A stretch of DNA of 43,155 nucleotides from Isoptericola halalbus (GTDB taxonomy: Bacteria > Actinomycetota > Actinomycetes > Actinomycetales > Cellulomonadaceae), in the NCBI GenBank assembly GCA_009663185.1, contig VJZX01000021.1, forward strand, positions 1,846-45,000. Reading direction: 5' to 3'. Below are positions 7,861 through 16,283 of this stretch, piece by piece (position 1 is the stretch's first letter; each line of letters begins with the position of its first letter). Under the pieces are notes generated by a model. The model was not told where the DNA came from. It was given only the letters and a program-made list of their open reading frames with translations, and did not search any database. The position numbers were made by a program, and so were the translations under genes.

Positions 7861-8533
7861 GAGCCCGGCGCTCCAGCCGATCCATGTCGAGCAGCACGAC
7901 GGCGCGGCCCTCACGGCGGACCCAGCCGCGCGTCGCGAAGTCGGCCAGCGCCTTGTTGACCGTCTCGCGCGAGGCGCCGACGAGCTGGGCGAGCTCCTCC
8001 TGGGTGAGGTCGTGCGCGACGCGGATGCCGTCGTCGTTGGGCTCGCCGAAGCGCGCGGACAGGTCGAGCAGCGCCTTGGCGACGCGCCCGGGCACGTCGG
8101 AGAAGACGAGGTCGGCGAGCGTCTCGTTGGTGCGGCGCAGGCGGCGGGCGAGCGCGCCGAGCAGCGTCGTCGCGACGTTCGGGTGCGAGGCGATCCACTG
8201 CACGAGCGCCTGGTGGCGCAGCTCGTAGACGAGCGCGTCGGAGACGGACGACGCGGTCGCGGTGCGGGGGCCCGGGTCGAACAGCGAGAGCTCGCCGAAC
8301 ATCTCGCCCGGGCCGAGGATCGACAGCAGGTTCTCGCGGCCGTCGCTCGAGCGGCGGCCCAGCTTGATCTTGCCCTGCGCGATGACGTACAGGCGGTCGC
8401 CCGGCTCGCCCTCACGGAAGAGGACGTCCCCGCGCGTCAGCTCGACGGGGACCATGGATTCGAAGAGCGCCTTCGACTCTTCGCTGTCCATGTCCGCGAA
8501 GAGGGGGGCGGCGAGCACGACGGTGTCGTCCAC
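7856..8533 (-). CDS. Crp/Fnr-family cAMP-responsive regulator, GlxR-like
   Basis: A 225-residue regulator. Residues about 10-120 form the cyclic-nucleotide beta-roll, with [19 protein letters not shown] as the phosphate-binding cassette. A long dimerisation helix follows, then a C-terminal winged helix-turn-helix with [20 protein letters not shown]. It matches GlxR/Crp of corynebacteria and mycobacteria, a global regulator of carbon metabolism. The GTG at 8533 is preferred over the one at 8545 because AGGAAA lies five bases upstream of it and the family starts with a similar DD-containing N-terminus. Divergent from endonuclease III, an arrangement I recall as conserved in actinobacteria. Confidence 0.9.
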   Translation of the reverse strand: MDDTVVLAAPLFADMDSEESKALFESMVPVELTRGDVLFREGEPGDRLYVIAQGKIKLGRRSSDGRENLLSILGPGEMFGELSLFDPGPRTATASSVSDALVYELRHQALVQWIASHPNVATTLLGALARRLRRTNETLADLVFSDVPGRVAKALLDLSARFGEPNDDGIRVAHDLTQEELAQLVGASRETVNKALADFATRGWVRREGRAVVLLDMDRLERRAR

Positions 8534-8684
8534 AGGTTTCCTCACGTTGTCGGGGGCGGCCGTCCCGGCGTCGGGACAGGCGACCGGATGTGTCTGCGCT
8601 GTGTGTTCCGGTTCTCAGTCTGCCTCACGACGGCAAATCGCGTGGAGAGGGTCCGTGGATCCGATCCGTGTCGTATCCCCTGGC

Positions 8685-8690
8685 TACGCT
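8685..8690 (+). promoter_or_regulatory. -10 hexamer TACGCT, leaderless start of nth
   Basis: TACGCT ends 6 bases before the GTG at 8697 with no ribosome-binding site, supporting that GTG over earlier in-frame starts. Confidence 0.45.
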
Positions 8691-8696
8691 GCGGAT

Positions 8697-9434
8697 GTGC
8701 CTGTCACCGAGTCCGAGACCGCGACCCCGACACCGACCGGCGAGTCGCGCCTCGCGCTCGTGCGGCGTGCCCGCCGCATCGACCGCGAGCTCGCCAGGGC
8801 GTACCCCGACGCGCGGGCCGAGCTCGACTTCACGACGCCGCTCGAGCTGCTCGTCGCGACGGTGCTGTCGGCGCAGACGACGGACGTGCGCGTCAACGCG
8901 ACCACGCCCACGCTGTTCGCGCGGTATCCCGACGCCGCGGCGTACGCGTCGGCCGACACGGCCGAGCTGGAGGAGATCCTCAAGCCGCTCGGCTTCTACC
9001 GGGCCAAGACGCGCGCGGTGATCGGGCTCGGTCAGGCCCTCGTGGAGCGGTTCGGCGGCGAGGTGCCCGCGCGCATCGAGGACCTCGTAAAGCTCCCGGG
9101 CGTGGGGCGCAAGACGGCGAACGTGGTGCTGGGCAACGCGTTCGACATCCCCGGGATCACCGTCGACACGCACTTCGGCCGCCTTGCGCGCCGGTTCGGG
9201 TGGACGACGTCGCAGGACGCGGTCAAGGTCGAGCACGAGGTGGGCGAGCTCATCCCCAAGAAGGACTGGACCATGCTGAGCCACCACCTCGTGTGGCACG
9301 GGCGGCGGGTGTGCCACTCGCGGCGCCCGGCGTGCGGGGCGTGCCCGGTGGCGCAGTGGTGTCCCTCGTACGGGGTCGGGGAGACCGACCCGGTCGCCGC
9401 GGCGAAGCTCGTCAAGCCCGGCCCGCGCGGCTGA
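8697..9434 (+). CDS. nth: Endonuclease III, DNA glycosylase/AP lyase
   Basis: A 245-residue base-excision repair enzyme that removes oxidised pyrimidines and cleaves at the abasic site. The helix-hairpin-helix is [17 protein letters not shown] with catalytic Lys139; the second catalytic residue is Asp157 in [10 protein letters not shown] [4Fe-4S] loop is formed by Cys206, Cys213, Cys216 and Cys222 (C-x6-C-x2-C-x5-C). The N-terminal Thr/Pro-rich extension of about 15 residues is an actinobacterial feature. The start is the GTG just after the -10 hexamer; the frame is open much further upstream only because of the shadow of the divergent regulator. Confidence 0.95.
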   Translation: MPVTESETATPTPTGESRLALVRRARRIDRELARAYPDARAELDFTTPLELLVATVLSAQTTDVRVNATTPTLFARYPDAAAYASADTAELEEILKPLGFYRAKTRAVIGLGQALVERFGGEVPARIEDLVKLPGVGRKTANVVLGNAFDIPGITVDTHFGRLARRFGWTTSQDAVKVEHEVGELIPKKDWTMLSHHLVWHGRRVCHSRRPACGACPVAQWCPSYGVGETDPVAAAKLVKPGPRG

Positions 9435-9441
9435 CGGGGCG

Positions 9442-10389
9442 CTACCCCGCGGGGAGGCGCAAGGAGCGGCCCAGCCAGTCGAGCAGTAGCTCGGAGATCC
9501 GGTCGGGCGCCTCCTCGGGCAGGAAGTGCCCCGCGCCGTCGACGACCTCGAACCGGAAGTCACGCGTGAGGGCCGCTCCGTCGGCGTCCGCGAGCTCGCG
9601 CCTCAGGAACCCGTCGGCAGACCCGTGCACCTGCAGCGCCGGGACGTTCACGGGGCGCCGGACGGCCGCGAGGTAGCGCCGGCCGTCGCGGCGGGGCGAG
9701 GAGCGCACGATCCACCGCAGGGACTCCATCGCGCTGTGAGCGGCGAACGGGATGCGCATGACGGTTCGGTACGGCTCGACGTCGCGCTCCGGCAGGAGTC
9801 GGGCCGACCCGGCCGCAAGCACCCGGTCGACGAGGTCACCCTCCGTCAGGCCCCGCTCGGGCAGCGTCGGCAGCTGGTAGTAGGCCAGGGCGCGCCGCGC
9901 GGCGGGGGTCAGCAGCTGCCGGAACGAGGCGTGCATCCGCGCGGGGTGCGGCGCCGAGACCGCCGCGACGCCGGCGGTCACCGCGGGCTGCAGGGTCGCC
10001 ATCGACCACGCGAGCCCGCCGCCGGTGCTGTGGCCCACGAAGACGGCCCGGTCGTGCCCGAGCGAGCGCACGACGCCGGCGATGTCGCGGGTCCGGGTCG
10101 GCGCGTCGTAGCCCAGCGGTGGCTTGTCCGAGCCGCCGACGCCGCGCAGGTCCATCGCGGCGACCCGCAGCCCGGCGTCGGCCAGCGTCTCGAGCTGGTG
10201 CCGCCACGCCCACCAGAACTGCGGGAAACCGTGGAGCAGCAGTATCAGCGGGGGCCGGTCGCTGCCGGACCGCTCGGGCCCCGCGACGGCCACGTGGAAG
10301 CGCGCGCCGTTGGCGGGCACGAACTCGTGCCGCCAGGGCCCCTCGGCGAGGGCGGCGGTGTAGTCGGCGGCCGGGGACGTGGCGCTCAC
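9442..10389 (-). CDS. Alpha/beta hydrolase, epoxide-hydrolase-like fold
   Basis: A 315-residue alpha/beta hydrolase. The oxyanion region is LLHGFPQFWWAWRHQ, which resembles epoxide hydrolases, but the nucleophile elbow is GHSTGG with Ser121, not Asp. With Asp259 (HGSADGF) and His288 (GAGHFLPEE) it forms a serine triad, so it is more likely an esterase, lipase or perhydrolase-like enzyme than a true epoxide hydrolase. A cap domain lies between about 150 and 245. No signal peptide. It ends 7 bases from the nth stop, convergent. The GTG start is 7 bases after a TACATT hexamer. Confidence 0.85.
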   Translation of the reverse strand: MSATSPAADYTAALAEGPWRHEFVPANGARFHVAVAGPERSGSDRPPLILLLHGFPQFWWAWRHQLETLADAGLRVAAMDLRGVGGSDKPPLGYDAPTRTRDIAGVVRSLGHDRAVFVGHSTGGGLAWSMATLQPAVTAGVAAVSAPHPARMHASFRQLLTPAARRALAYYQLPTLPERGLTEGDLVDRVLAAGSARLLPERDVEPYRTVMRIPFAAHSAMESLRWIVRSSPRRDGRRYLAAVRRPVNVPALQVHGSADGFLRRELADADGAALTRDFRFEVVDGAGHFLPEEAPDRISELLLDWLGRSLRLPAG

Positions 10390-10396
10390 CTGCCGG

Positions 10397-10402
10397 AATG
10401 TA
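10397..10402 (-). promoter_or_regulatory. -10 hexamer TACATT, leaderless start of hydrolase
   Basis: TACATT on the minus strand ends 7 bases before the GTG at 10389, with no Shine-Dalgarno sequence between. Confidence 0.45.
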
Positions 10403-10438
10403 CCGGGCGTACCGCGTCGGCGCGAGGAACGCGCCCGG

Positions 10439-11185
10439 TCAGCGCGAGGTCCGGAGGGTCCGCGTCGGGCCTCCCGCGGCGTCGTCCCCCTCGGGCTCGT
10501 CGTGGCGCTGCTCCTTGGGCGGGTCGAACCGGTAGCCGACGTTGCGCACCGTACCGATGAGCTGCTCGTGCTCGGGACCGAGCTTGGCCCGCAGGCGCCG
10601 CACGTGCACGTCCACGGTGCGCGTACCGCCGTAGTAGTCGTAGCCCCACACCTCCTGCAGGAGCTGCGCGCGCGTGAACACGCGGCCCGGATGCTGCACG
10701 AGGTACTTCAGGAGCTCGAACTCCTTGTAGGTGAGGTCGATCGGCCGTCCGCGCAGGCGGGCGGTGTACCCGCCGGCGTCGATCGCGAGCTCCCCCGCCG
10801 AGATCTCCTGCGGACTCTCCTCCGCGGGGCCGCGGGCCGAGCGCTCCACGACGAGCCGCAGCCGCGCCTCGACCTCGGCGGGCGAGGCGGTCTCGAGGAG
10901 GAGGTCGTCCGCGCCCCACTCGTGCGTCACGACCGTCAGCCCACCCTCGGTGAGGATGAGGACGAGCGGCACGGTGAGGCCGGTCGCGTGCAGGAGGCGG
11001 CACGTGGTCCGGGCCGCCACGAGGTCGCGTCGCGCGTCGAGCAGGACGACGTCGGAGTCGGGTGCGTCGACGAGCGCCGACGGCTCCATGGGAAGCACGC
11101 GCACCTTGTGGTTGAGCAGCCCGAGGGCCGGCAGCACCTCGACGGACCCGCCGCTGGCGGGCGTGAGGATCAACAGCTCTGCCAC
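10439..11185 (-). CDS. glnR: GlnR-type nitrogen response regulator
   Basis: A 248-residue OmpR-type regulator. The receiver domain (1-115) has the GlnR hallmarks [21 protein letters not shown] with Asp50, ILTEGGL and [13 protein letters not shown]. The DNA-binding domain (about 128-222) is nearly identical in pattern to Streptomyces Gln[21 protein letters not shown], the [19 protein letters not shown] stretch, [17 protein letters not shown] and [11 protein letters not shown]. GlnR controls glutamine synthetase, ammonium and nitrate genes and acts as an orphan regulator without a cognate kinase; none is adjacent here. Start chosen at GTG 11185 because AGGAGG lies five bases upstream; the longer frame has no such site. 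Confidence 0.93.
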   Translation of the reverse strand: MAELLILTPASGGSVEVLPALGLLNHKVRVLPMEPSALVDAPDSDVVLLDARRDLVAARTTCRLLHATGLTVPLVLILTEGGLTVVTHEWGADDLLLETASPAEVEARLRLVVERSARGPAEESPQEISAGELAIDAGGYTARLRGRPIDLTYKEFELLKYLVQHPGRVFTRAQLLQEVWGYDYYGGTRTVDVHVRRLRAKLGPEHEQLIGTVRNVGYRFDPPKEQRHDEPEGDDAAGGPTRTLRTSR

Positions 11186-11221
11186 TGGCACCTCCTCCCG
11201 GCGCGCCGGTCCGTGTGATCG

Positions 11222-11259
11222 TTCCCGGACCGGCCCGGGAATCACCGTCCGCACGGACG
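11222..11259. promoter_or_regulatory. Two adjacent palindromes upstream of glnR
   Basis: TTCCCGG-N6-CCGGGAA (11222-11241) and CGTCCG-CA-CGGACG (11246-11259) lie 37-74 bases before the glnR start. They may be operator sites or mRNA hairpins. Neither resembles the published GlnR box as I recall it, so the binding factor is unknown. Confidence 0.35.
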
Positions 11260-11474
11260 CTGATCGCCAAGGTACCGTGCCCGCCTCTCGGCTCACACCT
11301 CCCGACACGCCTCTGTGAACCCTGGCAGTGTGCCTGGTCACGTGTTGCGCGGAGGTTAACAGCGCTCTGCCTGGACGATCGGGACCCTGCGAGCTGCCCG
11401 AATCGTCACGCTCGCGTGATCCGCCCGACGCCGTCCGGTCCTGGCCGTGGTGCCCGTCTGGGACACTCGTGGTC

Positions 11475-12212
11475 GTGACCCTGACCTCGCGTGCCGTGAC
11501 GACGGCTGTCCTGTCCGCCGTCGTGGCGGTCGCGGCCTCGCTGGGGACGCTCTACCTGCCCGCCGCGGCGGGTCTGCTCGTGCTCCTGCTCGCCGTCGGC
11601 TGGTCCCCGCTGCTGCGCCTGCCGTCGCGGGGCGGCCCGGCACTGGTCGTGGCGCTCACGGGGCTGGGCGCGGTGGGAGTCGCGTGGGTGACCGGCGGAG
11701 AGCCGATCCTGCGCCACCTGCCGCTCGTGATCGCGATGGGGCTCGTGCTCGCCTTCGTCGCCGAGATGCTGCGCGGCGGCGGCCGGCTGCGGCTCGTGGA
11801 GTCGGTGAGCGGGACGATCACGGGCGCCGTCGTCGCCGTGGCCTGCGCCGCGTGGGTCGCGGCGGGCCGCTCGGAGGCGGGCGAGGCGCTCGTCGTCACG
11901 AGCGCGGTCGGTCTCACGGTGGCGTCGGGCCTCTCGGCGCTGCGATTCGCGGGCGGCTGGGCCGGCTCGCTGGTCGGCGTGGTGCTCGCGGGCGCGGCCG
12001 GCGCCGGCGCCGCTGCGATCGTCCCCGAGATCGAGCCCCTCACGGGCCTCGTGGCAGGACTCGTCGGCGGGCTCGTCGTCGCCGCCCTGCGGCTGCTGTT
12101 CGAGCGGCAGCCCACGCTCGCGCGACGGCGCGCCGGACTCGCCGCTGCCGCCGCGCCCGTGGCGGTGGGCGGCATCCTCGTGTTCGCCGTCGGCCGCGTC
12201 GTGCTCGGCTGA
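11475..12212 (+). CDS. Multi-pass membrane protein of unknown function
   Basis: A 245-residue, very Ala/Val/Gly/Leu-rich protein with about seven predicted membrane helices and short loops (for example [22 protein letters not shown], and [13 protein letters not shown] before the last helix). There is no cofactor or transporter motif. It is divergent from glnR across about 290 bases and convergent with the YceI gene. Starts GTG at 11475 or 11469 are both possible; neither has a clear ribosome-binding site. Actinobacterial integral membrane proteins of this kind are generally unassigned. Confidence 0.75.
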   Translation: MTLTSRAVTTAVLSAVVAVAASLGTLYLPAAAGLLVLLLAVGWSPLLRLPSRGGPALVVALTGLGAVGVAWVTGGEPILRHLPLVIAMGLVLAFVAEMLRGGGRLRLVESVSGTITGAVVAVACAAWVAAGRSEAGEALVVTSAVGLTVASGLSALRFAGGWAGSLVGVVLAGAAGAGAAAIVPEIEPLTGLVAGLVGGLVVAALRLLFERQPTLARRRAGLAAAAAPVAVGGILVFAVGRVVLG

Positions 12213-12234
12213 GCCGGAGCTGCCAGGCGGCCGA

Positions 12235-12900
12235 TCAGGCCTGGCGGATCGCCTCTCCCGCGAGCTCGATGCGGACGGACTTCGCGACGAGCACGCCGCC
12301 GGCCTCGAGCACGACGTTCCACATCAGGCCGTACTTCTCGCGGTCGAAGTCGCCGGTCGCGCTGAAGCCGAAGATGTCGCGCCCGTACGGGTCACGACCT
12401 GCGCCGCCGAACTCGGCGTCGAGCGCGATGGGGTGCGTGATCCCGCGGATGGTGAGGTCGCCATGGAGCCGGAACTTCGCGGAGGTGCGCGCGGCGGCGG
12501 CGCGGTTGAACTCGCCCGAGCGCCCGGGCGTCCTGCCCTTGAGCGCGGCCCAGCTGAAGATCGGGTCTGGCTCCGTGCGCCACTCGACCGCGGTGCTGCG
12601 GAACTCGAGGGTGGGGTGGTTCTCGACGTCGAGGAAGTCGGCGCTCTTGAGGTGCGTGTCGCGGTCCTCGTTGAGAGTGTTGAGCGACGCCGCGTCGATC
12701 GTCGCGGTGACCGACGACCGGAGCGGGTCCTCCGCGACGTGGATCTCCGCGCTGCCTGTGCCGAACTCGCCGCGCACAGGGCTGACCATCATGTGCATCG
12801 CGAGGAAGCCGAGCCGCTTGTGCGCCTCGTCCAGCTGATAGGTGCCGGCGGTCGGGATGATGAGATCATTCCAGGTACGCGTGGGCGGCGCGTCGGTCAT
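12235..12900 (-). CDS. YceI-family protein
   Basis: A 221-residue YceI-like lipocalin-fold protein. Typical parts are TAGTYQLDEAHKRLGFLAMH at the start, FGTGSAEIHV, DAASLNTLNEDRDTHLKSAD and LHGDLTIRGITHPI, with an extra loop (KGRTPGRSGEFNR). Members bind polyisoprenoids or other hydrophobic ligands; several are linked to stress. There is no signal peptide, so this is the cytoplasmic type common in actinobacteria. The ATG at 12900 has GAGGAC 7 bases upstream. Convergent with the membrane protein gene with 22 bases between. Confidence 0.9.
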   Translation of the reverse strand: MTDAPPTRTWNDLIIPTAGTYQLDEAHKRLGFLAMHMMVSPVRGEFGTGSAEIHVAEDPLRSSVTATIDAASLNTLNEDRDTHLKSADFLDVENHPTLEFRSTAVEWRTEPDPIFSWAALKGRTPGRSGEFNRAAAARTSAKFRLHGDLTIRGITHPIALDAEFGGAGRDPYGRDIFGFSATGDFDREKYGLMWNVVLEAGGVLVAKSVRIELAGEAIRQA

Positions 12901-13085
12901 CGGGGTCCTCACGGAGTGCGGGTGGTACGGGCGCCTGCGTCCGGTGGGTCCGCCCCCGCCCTGGGCGTCGTCGAGACGTGCCGTTCGGCATTCGGTCGCA
13001 CGGGCGCTCGACGGCGTCCGTTGGGCAGGATGATGCCCGAGAACAAGTTCGAATCTCAAGCATCGACCGAGGGGGTGAGCACATA

Positions 13086-13544
13086 GTGGAGAGCATCACA
13101 CTCGCGGGGCTCGTCCTGGCGACGGTCTTCCTGGGCCTGCTCTGGCGATCCCGGCAGGGTGTCGTGCGCGCGCCGAGCACCGCTGCCGCGGGCGTCGACT
13201 GGCCCGCGCGCCTGGGCGAGATCGGCGTCGAGCCGGGACCCCGCGCGACGTTCGTGCAGCTCTCCGCCGCGGTTTGCGCCCCCTGCCGGGCGACCGCTCG
13301 CGTGCTGTCGGCGCTCGCCGACGCCGAGCGTGGCGTCGTGCACACCGAGCTCGACGTCGAGGCGCACCCCGACCTCGTGCACGCGGCGCACGTCCTGCGC
13401 ACCCCCACCGTCGTCGTGCTCGACGGCGCGGGAACCGAGGTGGCGCGCAGCAGCGGCGCGATGACACCGGCCCAGGCACGCACGGCGCTCGCCGTCGTCG
13501 GCGGGGCCACGGCAGACGACGAGACCCGAGGCAGGACCGTATGA
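13086..13544 (+). CDS. Membrane-anchored thioredoxin-like protein
   Basis: A 152-residue thioredoxin fold. An N-terminal membrane anchor (about 4-18) is followed by a linker and a domain with the active site VCAPCRATA (CxPC-type) and the cis-Pro region LRTPTVVVLDGAG. It probably reduces or transfers sulfur on partner proteins. Its TGA overlaps the ATG of the DUF4395 gene, so the two are coupled, and a DsrE protein is encoded convergently next to them. A GTG start with GGGGG eight bases upstream is chosen. The C-terminus is short and charged. Confidence 0.88.
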   Translation: MESITLAGLVLATVFLGLLWRSRQGVVRAPSTAAAGVDWPARLGEIGVEPGPRATFVQLSAAVCAPCRATARVLSALADAERGVVHTELDVEAHPDLVHAAHVLRTPTVVVLDGAGTEVARSSGAMTPAQARTALAVVGGATADDETRGRTV

Positions 13545-14011
13545 CCGAGACCACTCCCGCCCGGCCCGCGCGTCCGGCCGGCATCGACCCCCGCGGCCCC
13601 CGCTTCGCCGCCGGCGTGACCGCGGTGCTGCTGGCCGTCGTCGTGCTGCTCGGCGCCAGCACCGCCGCGCTCGTGCTCCTCGCGGTGGTGGCGCTGAGCT
13701 TCCTGCTCGGCGCCCTCGGCGGGACGCAGCGCACGTGGCAGGCCTGGCTCTTCCGCAGCTTCGTGCGCCCGCGCATCGGCCCGCCGAGCGAGCTCGAGGA
13801 CCCGCGCCCGCCGCGGTTCGCGCAGAGCGTGGGGCTGGTCGTCACGGGTGCCGGCGTGGCGCTCGGGCTCGCGGGCGTGCTCGCCGCGGTGCCGTGGGCG
13901 GCCGGGATCGCGTTCGCCGCGGCCGCGCTCAACGCAGTGTTCGCGCTGTGCCTGGGGTGCGAGATGTACCTGCTGCTGCGCCGTCTGCGCCCGGCGGCCG
14001 TCCGTCAGTAG
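13541..14011 (+). CDS. DUF4395 membrane protein
   Basis: A 156-residue protein with four predicted membrane helices in two pairs (about 26-64 and 104-150). It carries the DUF4395 signature: a TWQAWLFRSFVRPRIGPPSE loop, EDPRPPRFAQSVGL, and CLGCEMYLLLRR at the end, where a CxxC-like Cys pair (C-L-G-C) sits at the membrane. DUF4395 genes usually sit beside thioredoxin or sulfurtransferase genes, as here, so a role in membrane thiol exchange is likely but unproven. The ATG overlaps the thioredoxin stop. Confidence 0.88.
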   Translation: MTETTPARPARPAGIDPRGPRFAAGVTAVLLAVVVLLGASTAALVLLAVVALSFLLGALGGTQRTWQAWLFRSFVRPRIGPPSELEDPRPPRFAQSVGLVVTGAGVALGLAGVLAAVPWAAGIAFAAAALNAVFALCLGCEMYLLLRRLRPAAVRQ

Positions 14012-14376
14012 ACGAGCGCCTGCGCGCCGGGGCGCAGGACCTCCTCGGCGAAGAGCGCGGCACCCGCGATGCGGACTCCCGGCAGGACGTCGTCGGCCGT
14101 GATCTCGCGTCGCGCGGCGCACTGCGTGCACAGCGTCACCGTCCCGCCGGTGACGACCGCGTCGAGCAGCTCGGGGGCCGGGGCCGCGTGCTCGAGCTCG
14201 AGATCGGCGGCCCTGCCTGGGAGGGCGAACCAGGCGGCCTCGCCCGTGAGCCACAGGCTGACCTCAGCCCCCGCGGCGACCGCGGCCGCGGCGACGGTCA
14301 GCGCCTGGTTGGCCGCCTCCGGCCGGTCCGTGCCGGACGTGGTCTTGATCACGAGCGGGCGTGTGACGTCGGTCAT
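14005..14376 (-). CDS. DsrE-family sulfur-relay-like protein
   Basis: A 123-residue DsrE/DsrF-like protein: VIKTTSGTDRPEAANQALTV at the N-terminus, EVSLWLTGEAAWFA in the middle and the Cys pair in VTLCTQCAARR, followed by a DDVLPGVRIAGAALFAEEV helix. Family members bind or pass persulfide sulfur. The last seven bases overlap the DUF4395 gene tail to tail, so the two genes may interfere with each other's 3' ends. Together with thioredoxin and DUF4395 it suggests a small sulfur or redox module. The start is 6 bases after a TAGGGT hexamer. Confidence 0.85.
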   Translation of the reverse strand: MTDVTRPLVIKTTSGTDRPEAANQALTVAAAAVAAGAEVSLWLTGEAAWFALPGRAADLELEHAAPAPELLDAVVTGGTVTLCTQCAARREITADDVLPGVRIAGAALFAEEVLRPGAQALVY

Positions 14377-14382
14377 GGCGCG

Positions 14383-14410
14383 ACCCTACGCCAGGGCGGC
14401 CGGATAGGAT
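14383..14410. promoter_or_regulatory. Compact divergent promoter pair
   Basis: TAGGGT on the minus strand (14383-14388) and TAGGAT on the plus strand (14405-14410) stand 16 bases apart. Each ends 6 bases before the start codon it serves (14376 minus, 14417 plus). Only 40 bases separate the two start codons, so both -35 regions must overlap the other promoter or gene. Confidence 0.5.
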
Positions 14411-14416
14411 CCGGGC

Positions 14417-14530
14417 ATGGACTACCACGCACTCGAGGCAGTGTTCATCGGTCTTCTCGTCGCCGCGACGGTGACGATCACCTGGTTCGCCGGCTACGTC
14501 GTCTACAAGCTGTTCCAGGGCCAGCGCTGA
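14417..14530 (+). CDS. Small single-pass membrane protein, 37 residues
   Basis: MDYHALEAVFIGLL starts a 37-residue protein with one membrane helix (about 8-30) and a basic end, YKLFQGQR. It begins 6 bases after the TAGGAT hexamer, and its TGA overlaps the ATG of the nitrobindin gene (TGATG), so translation of both is coupled. This tight arrangement supports real coding despite the short length. Function unknown. Confidence 0.7.
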   Translation: MDYHALEAVFIGLLVAATVTITWFAGYVVYKLFQGQR

Positions 14531-15081
14531 TGCCCTTCGCCTTCCCCGAGGGCCTTGCGCCCGAGGTGTACCCGCTCGCCTGGCTCGTCGGCAGCTGGCG
14601 GGGCGAGGGCGTCATCGAGTACCCCGGGATCCGCACCACACCGTTCGTGCAGGAGGTCGTGTTCGACCACGACGGCGGCCCGTACCTGCGCTTCGAGTCG
14701 ACGCTGCGCGTCCGCTCGTCCGCGTCCGCCGACGGCGAGGGCGACGGCGAGTCGGACGAGCCCGACACCGTGTGGTCGACCGAGACGGGCTACTGGCGCA
14801 TGTCGAGCGACCGGCCCGACGGTCTGTCGGACGACCAGTACGCGGTCGAGGTGCTGCTCACCGACGCCTCCGGCCGGCTCTCCCTGTTCCTCGGCGTCGT
14901 CGGCAACGGCCGCATCGACCTGGCGACGGACTTCGTGGCGCGGACGTCGACGGCGGCCGAGGTGACCGCGGCCAAGCGCCTCTACGGGCTGGTCGAGGGC
15001 CGGCTCCTGTGGGTCGAGGAGCTCGCGGCGTTCGGCCACCCGCTCGGCTCCTACGCCTCGGCGCAGCTCGACCGGCAGTAG
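14530..15081 (+). CDS. Nitrobindin-like heme-binding protein (FABP family)
   Basis: A 183-residue beta-barrel protein of the nitrobindin/THAP4 family. It shows the LAWLVGSWRGEG motif (the family GxWxGxG) near residues 17-28, and a distal His in ELAAFGHPLGSY near the C-terminus, where mycobacterial nitrobindin has its heme-ligating His. Homologues bind ferric heme and detoxify or isomerise peroxynitrite. An Asp/Glu/Ser-rich insertion (about residues 64-77) is unusual. It overlaps the small membrane gene upstream and leads into ygfZ, 29 bases downstream, probably in one operon. Confidence 0.88.
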   Translation: MPFAFPEGLAPEVYPLAWLVGSWRGEGVIEYPGIRTTPFVQEVVFDHDGGPYLRFESTLRVRSSASADGEGDGESDEPDTVWSTETGYWRMSSDRPDGLSDDQYAVEVLLTDASGRLSLFLGVVGNGRIDLATDFVARTSTAAEVTAAKRLYGLVEGRLLWVEELAAFGHPLGSYASAQLDRQ

Positions 15082-15110
15082 GACACTCGATGGGCGATGA
15101 GGGACCTGGG

Positions 15111-16283
15111 ATGAGCGAGTACACGAGCCCGCTGCTCTCGCGGCACGGGGCGGTCGCGGCGTCGGGCCCCGACGCGGGCGTGGCCTGGCACTACGGCGAC
15201 CCGGTCGCCGAGCAGCGCGCGCTCGCGCGCGGCGGCGCCGTCGTCGACCAGTCGCACCTGGCGATCGTGCGCGTGGCGGGTCCGGACCGCCTGTCGTGGT
15301 TGCACTCGATCACGTCGCAGGACGTGCAGGCACTGTCGCCCCGCACGTCGACCGAGCTGCTCGTGCTCTCGCCCCACGGGCACGTCGAGCACGCGGCCGG
15401 CGTCGTCGACGACGGCGAGGCCACCTGGCTCGTCACCGAGCGCGACCACGCCGCCCCTCTCGTCGCGTGGCTCGAACGGATGAAGTTCATGATGCGCGTC
15501 GAGATCGCGGACGTCAGCGACGAGTACGCGGCCGTCGGCGAGCCGGTCGCGGCCGAGGGCGCCGAGGGCGAGCCCGTGACGTGGTGGGACACCTGGCCGC
15601 GGGTCGCGGCCGGCGGCACCCGGTACGGCCCGCCGGAGCGGGAGCATCCGGGCGCCGACCGCCCGTGGCGGCTCGTGCTCGTGCCGCGTGCGAGGCTCGC
15701 CGACGCGATCGCAGAGCGCGAGGCGGCCGGCTGGCGGCTCGCGGGCACGTGGGCGACGGAGGCGCTGCGCGTCGAGGCGTGCCGCCCGCGCCTGGCCCTC
15801 GAGGTCGACCACCGCACCATCCCGCACGAGCTCGACTGGCTGCGCACCGCCGTGCACCTGCACAAGGGCTGCTACCGGGGCCAGGAGACGGTCGCACGCG
15901 TGCACAACCTCGGCCGGCCGCCGCGCCGGATCGCCCTGCTGCACCTCGACGGCTCGCAGCACGTCGTGCCCGACGCCGGCGCCGAGGTCCGCCAGGGCGG
16001 TCCGGACGGGCGCGTGGTCGGCACGATGACGTCGGTTGCCCGGCACCACGAGCTCGGTCCCGTGGGGCTCGCGGTGCTCAAGCGCTCGGTGCCCGAGGAC
16101 GCGGAGCTCGCCGTCATGGGGACGGTCGGCTCGGGCGCGGACGCCCGCGAGCTCACGGTCGCCGCGACCCAGGAGGTCGTGGTGCCGGGCGACGGCGTGT
16201 CGGCCGACCGTCCCGAGGCCCGCGGGCCGGTGATGCGCGGCCTGAGCCCGCGCGGCGGGGACGCCCCGCAGAGCCTGCTGTGA
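15111..16283 (+). CDS. ygfZ: Folate-binding YgfZ/GcvT-like protein
   Basis: A 390-residue member of the YgfZ/IBA57 family, which uses tetrahydrofolate to help maturation or repair of Fe-S clusters. The diagnostic motif KGCYRGQE lies at 252-259, with the essential Cys254. The GcvT-like N-terminal domain (about 45-140) includes DRLSWLHSITSQDV. Of two in-frame ATGs (15090, 15111) the second is preferred because GAGGG lies about 8 bases upstream. Its stop overlaps the next GTG. The neighbouring nitrobindin gene also deals with iron or heme, so an iron-cofactor theme is an inference. Confidence 0.92.
   Translation: MSEYTSPLLSRHGAVAASGPDAGVAWHYGDPVAEQRALARGGAVVDQSHLAIVRVAGPDRLSWLHSITSQDVQALSPRTSTELLVLSPHGHVEHAAGVVDDGEATWLVTERDHAAPLVAWLERMKFMMRVEIADVSDEYAAVGEPVAAEGAEGEPVTWWDTWPRVAAGGTRYGPPEREHPGADRPWRLVLVPRARLADAIAEREAAGWRLAGTWATEALRVEACRPRLALEVDHRTIPHELDWLRTAVHLHKGCYRGQETVARVHNLGRPPRRIALLHLDGSQHVVPDAGAEVRQGGPDGRVVGTMTSVARHHELGPVGLAVLKRSVPEDAELAVMGTVGSGADARELTVAATQEVVVPGDGVSADRPEARGPVMRGLSPRGGDAPQSLL

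Noticed and set aside
8540-8696. Crp/GlxR operator between crp and nth
   Set aside because: I saw only partial TGTG and TCAC half-sites without the right spacing, so no site is called.
8012-9676. Plus-strand frame across the crp and nth genes
   Set aside because: A frame shadow produced by high GC3; its product is Arg/Ala-rich without motifs, while both real genes show catalytic residues.
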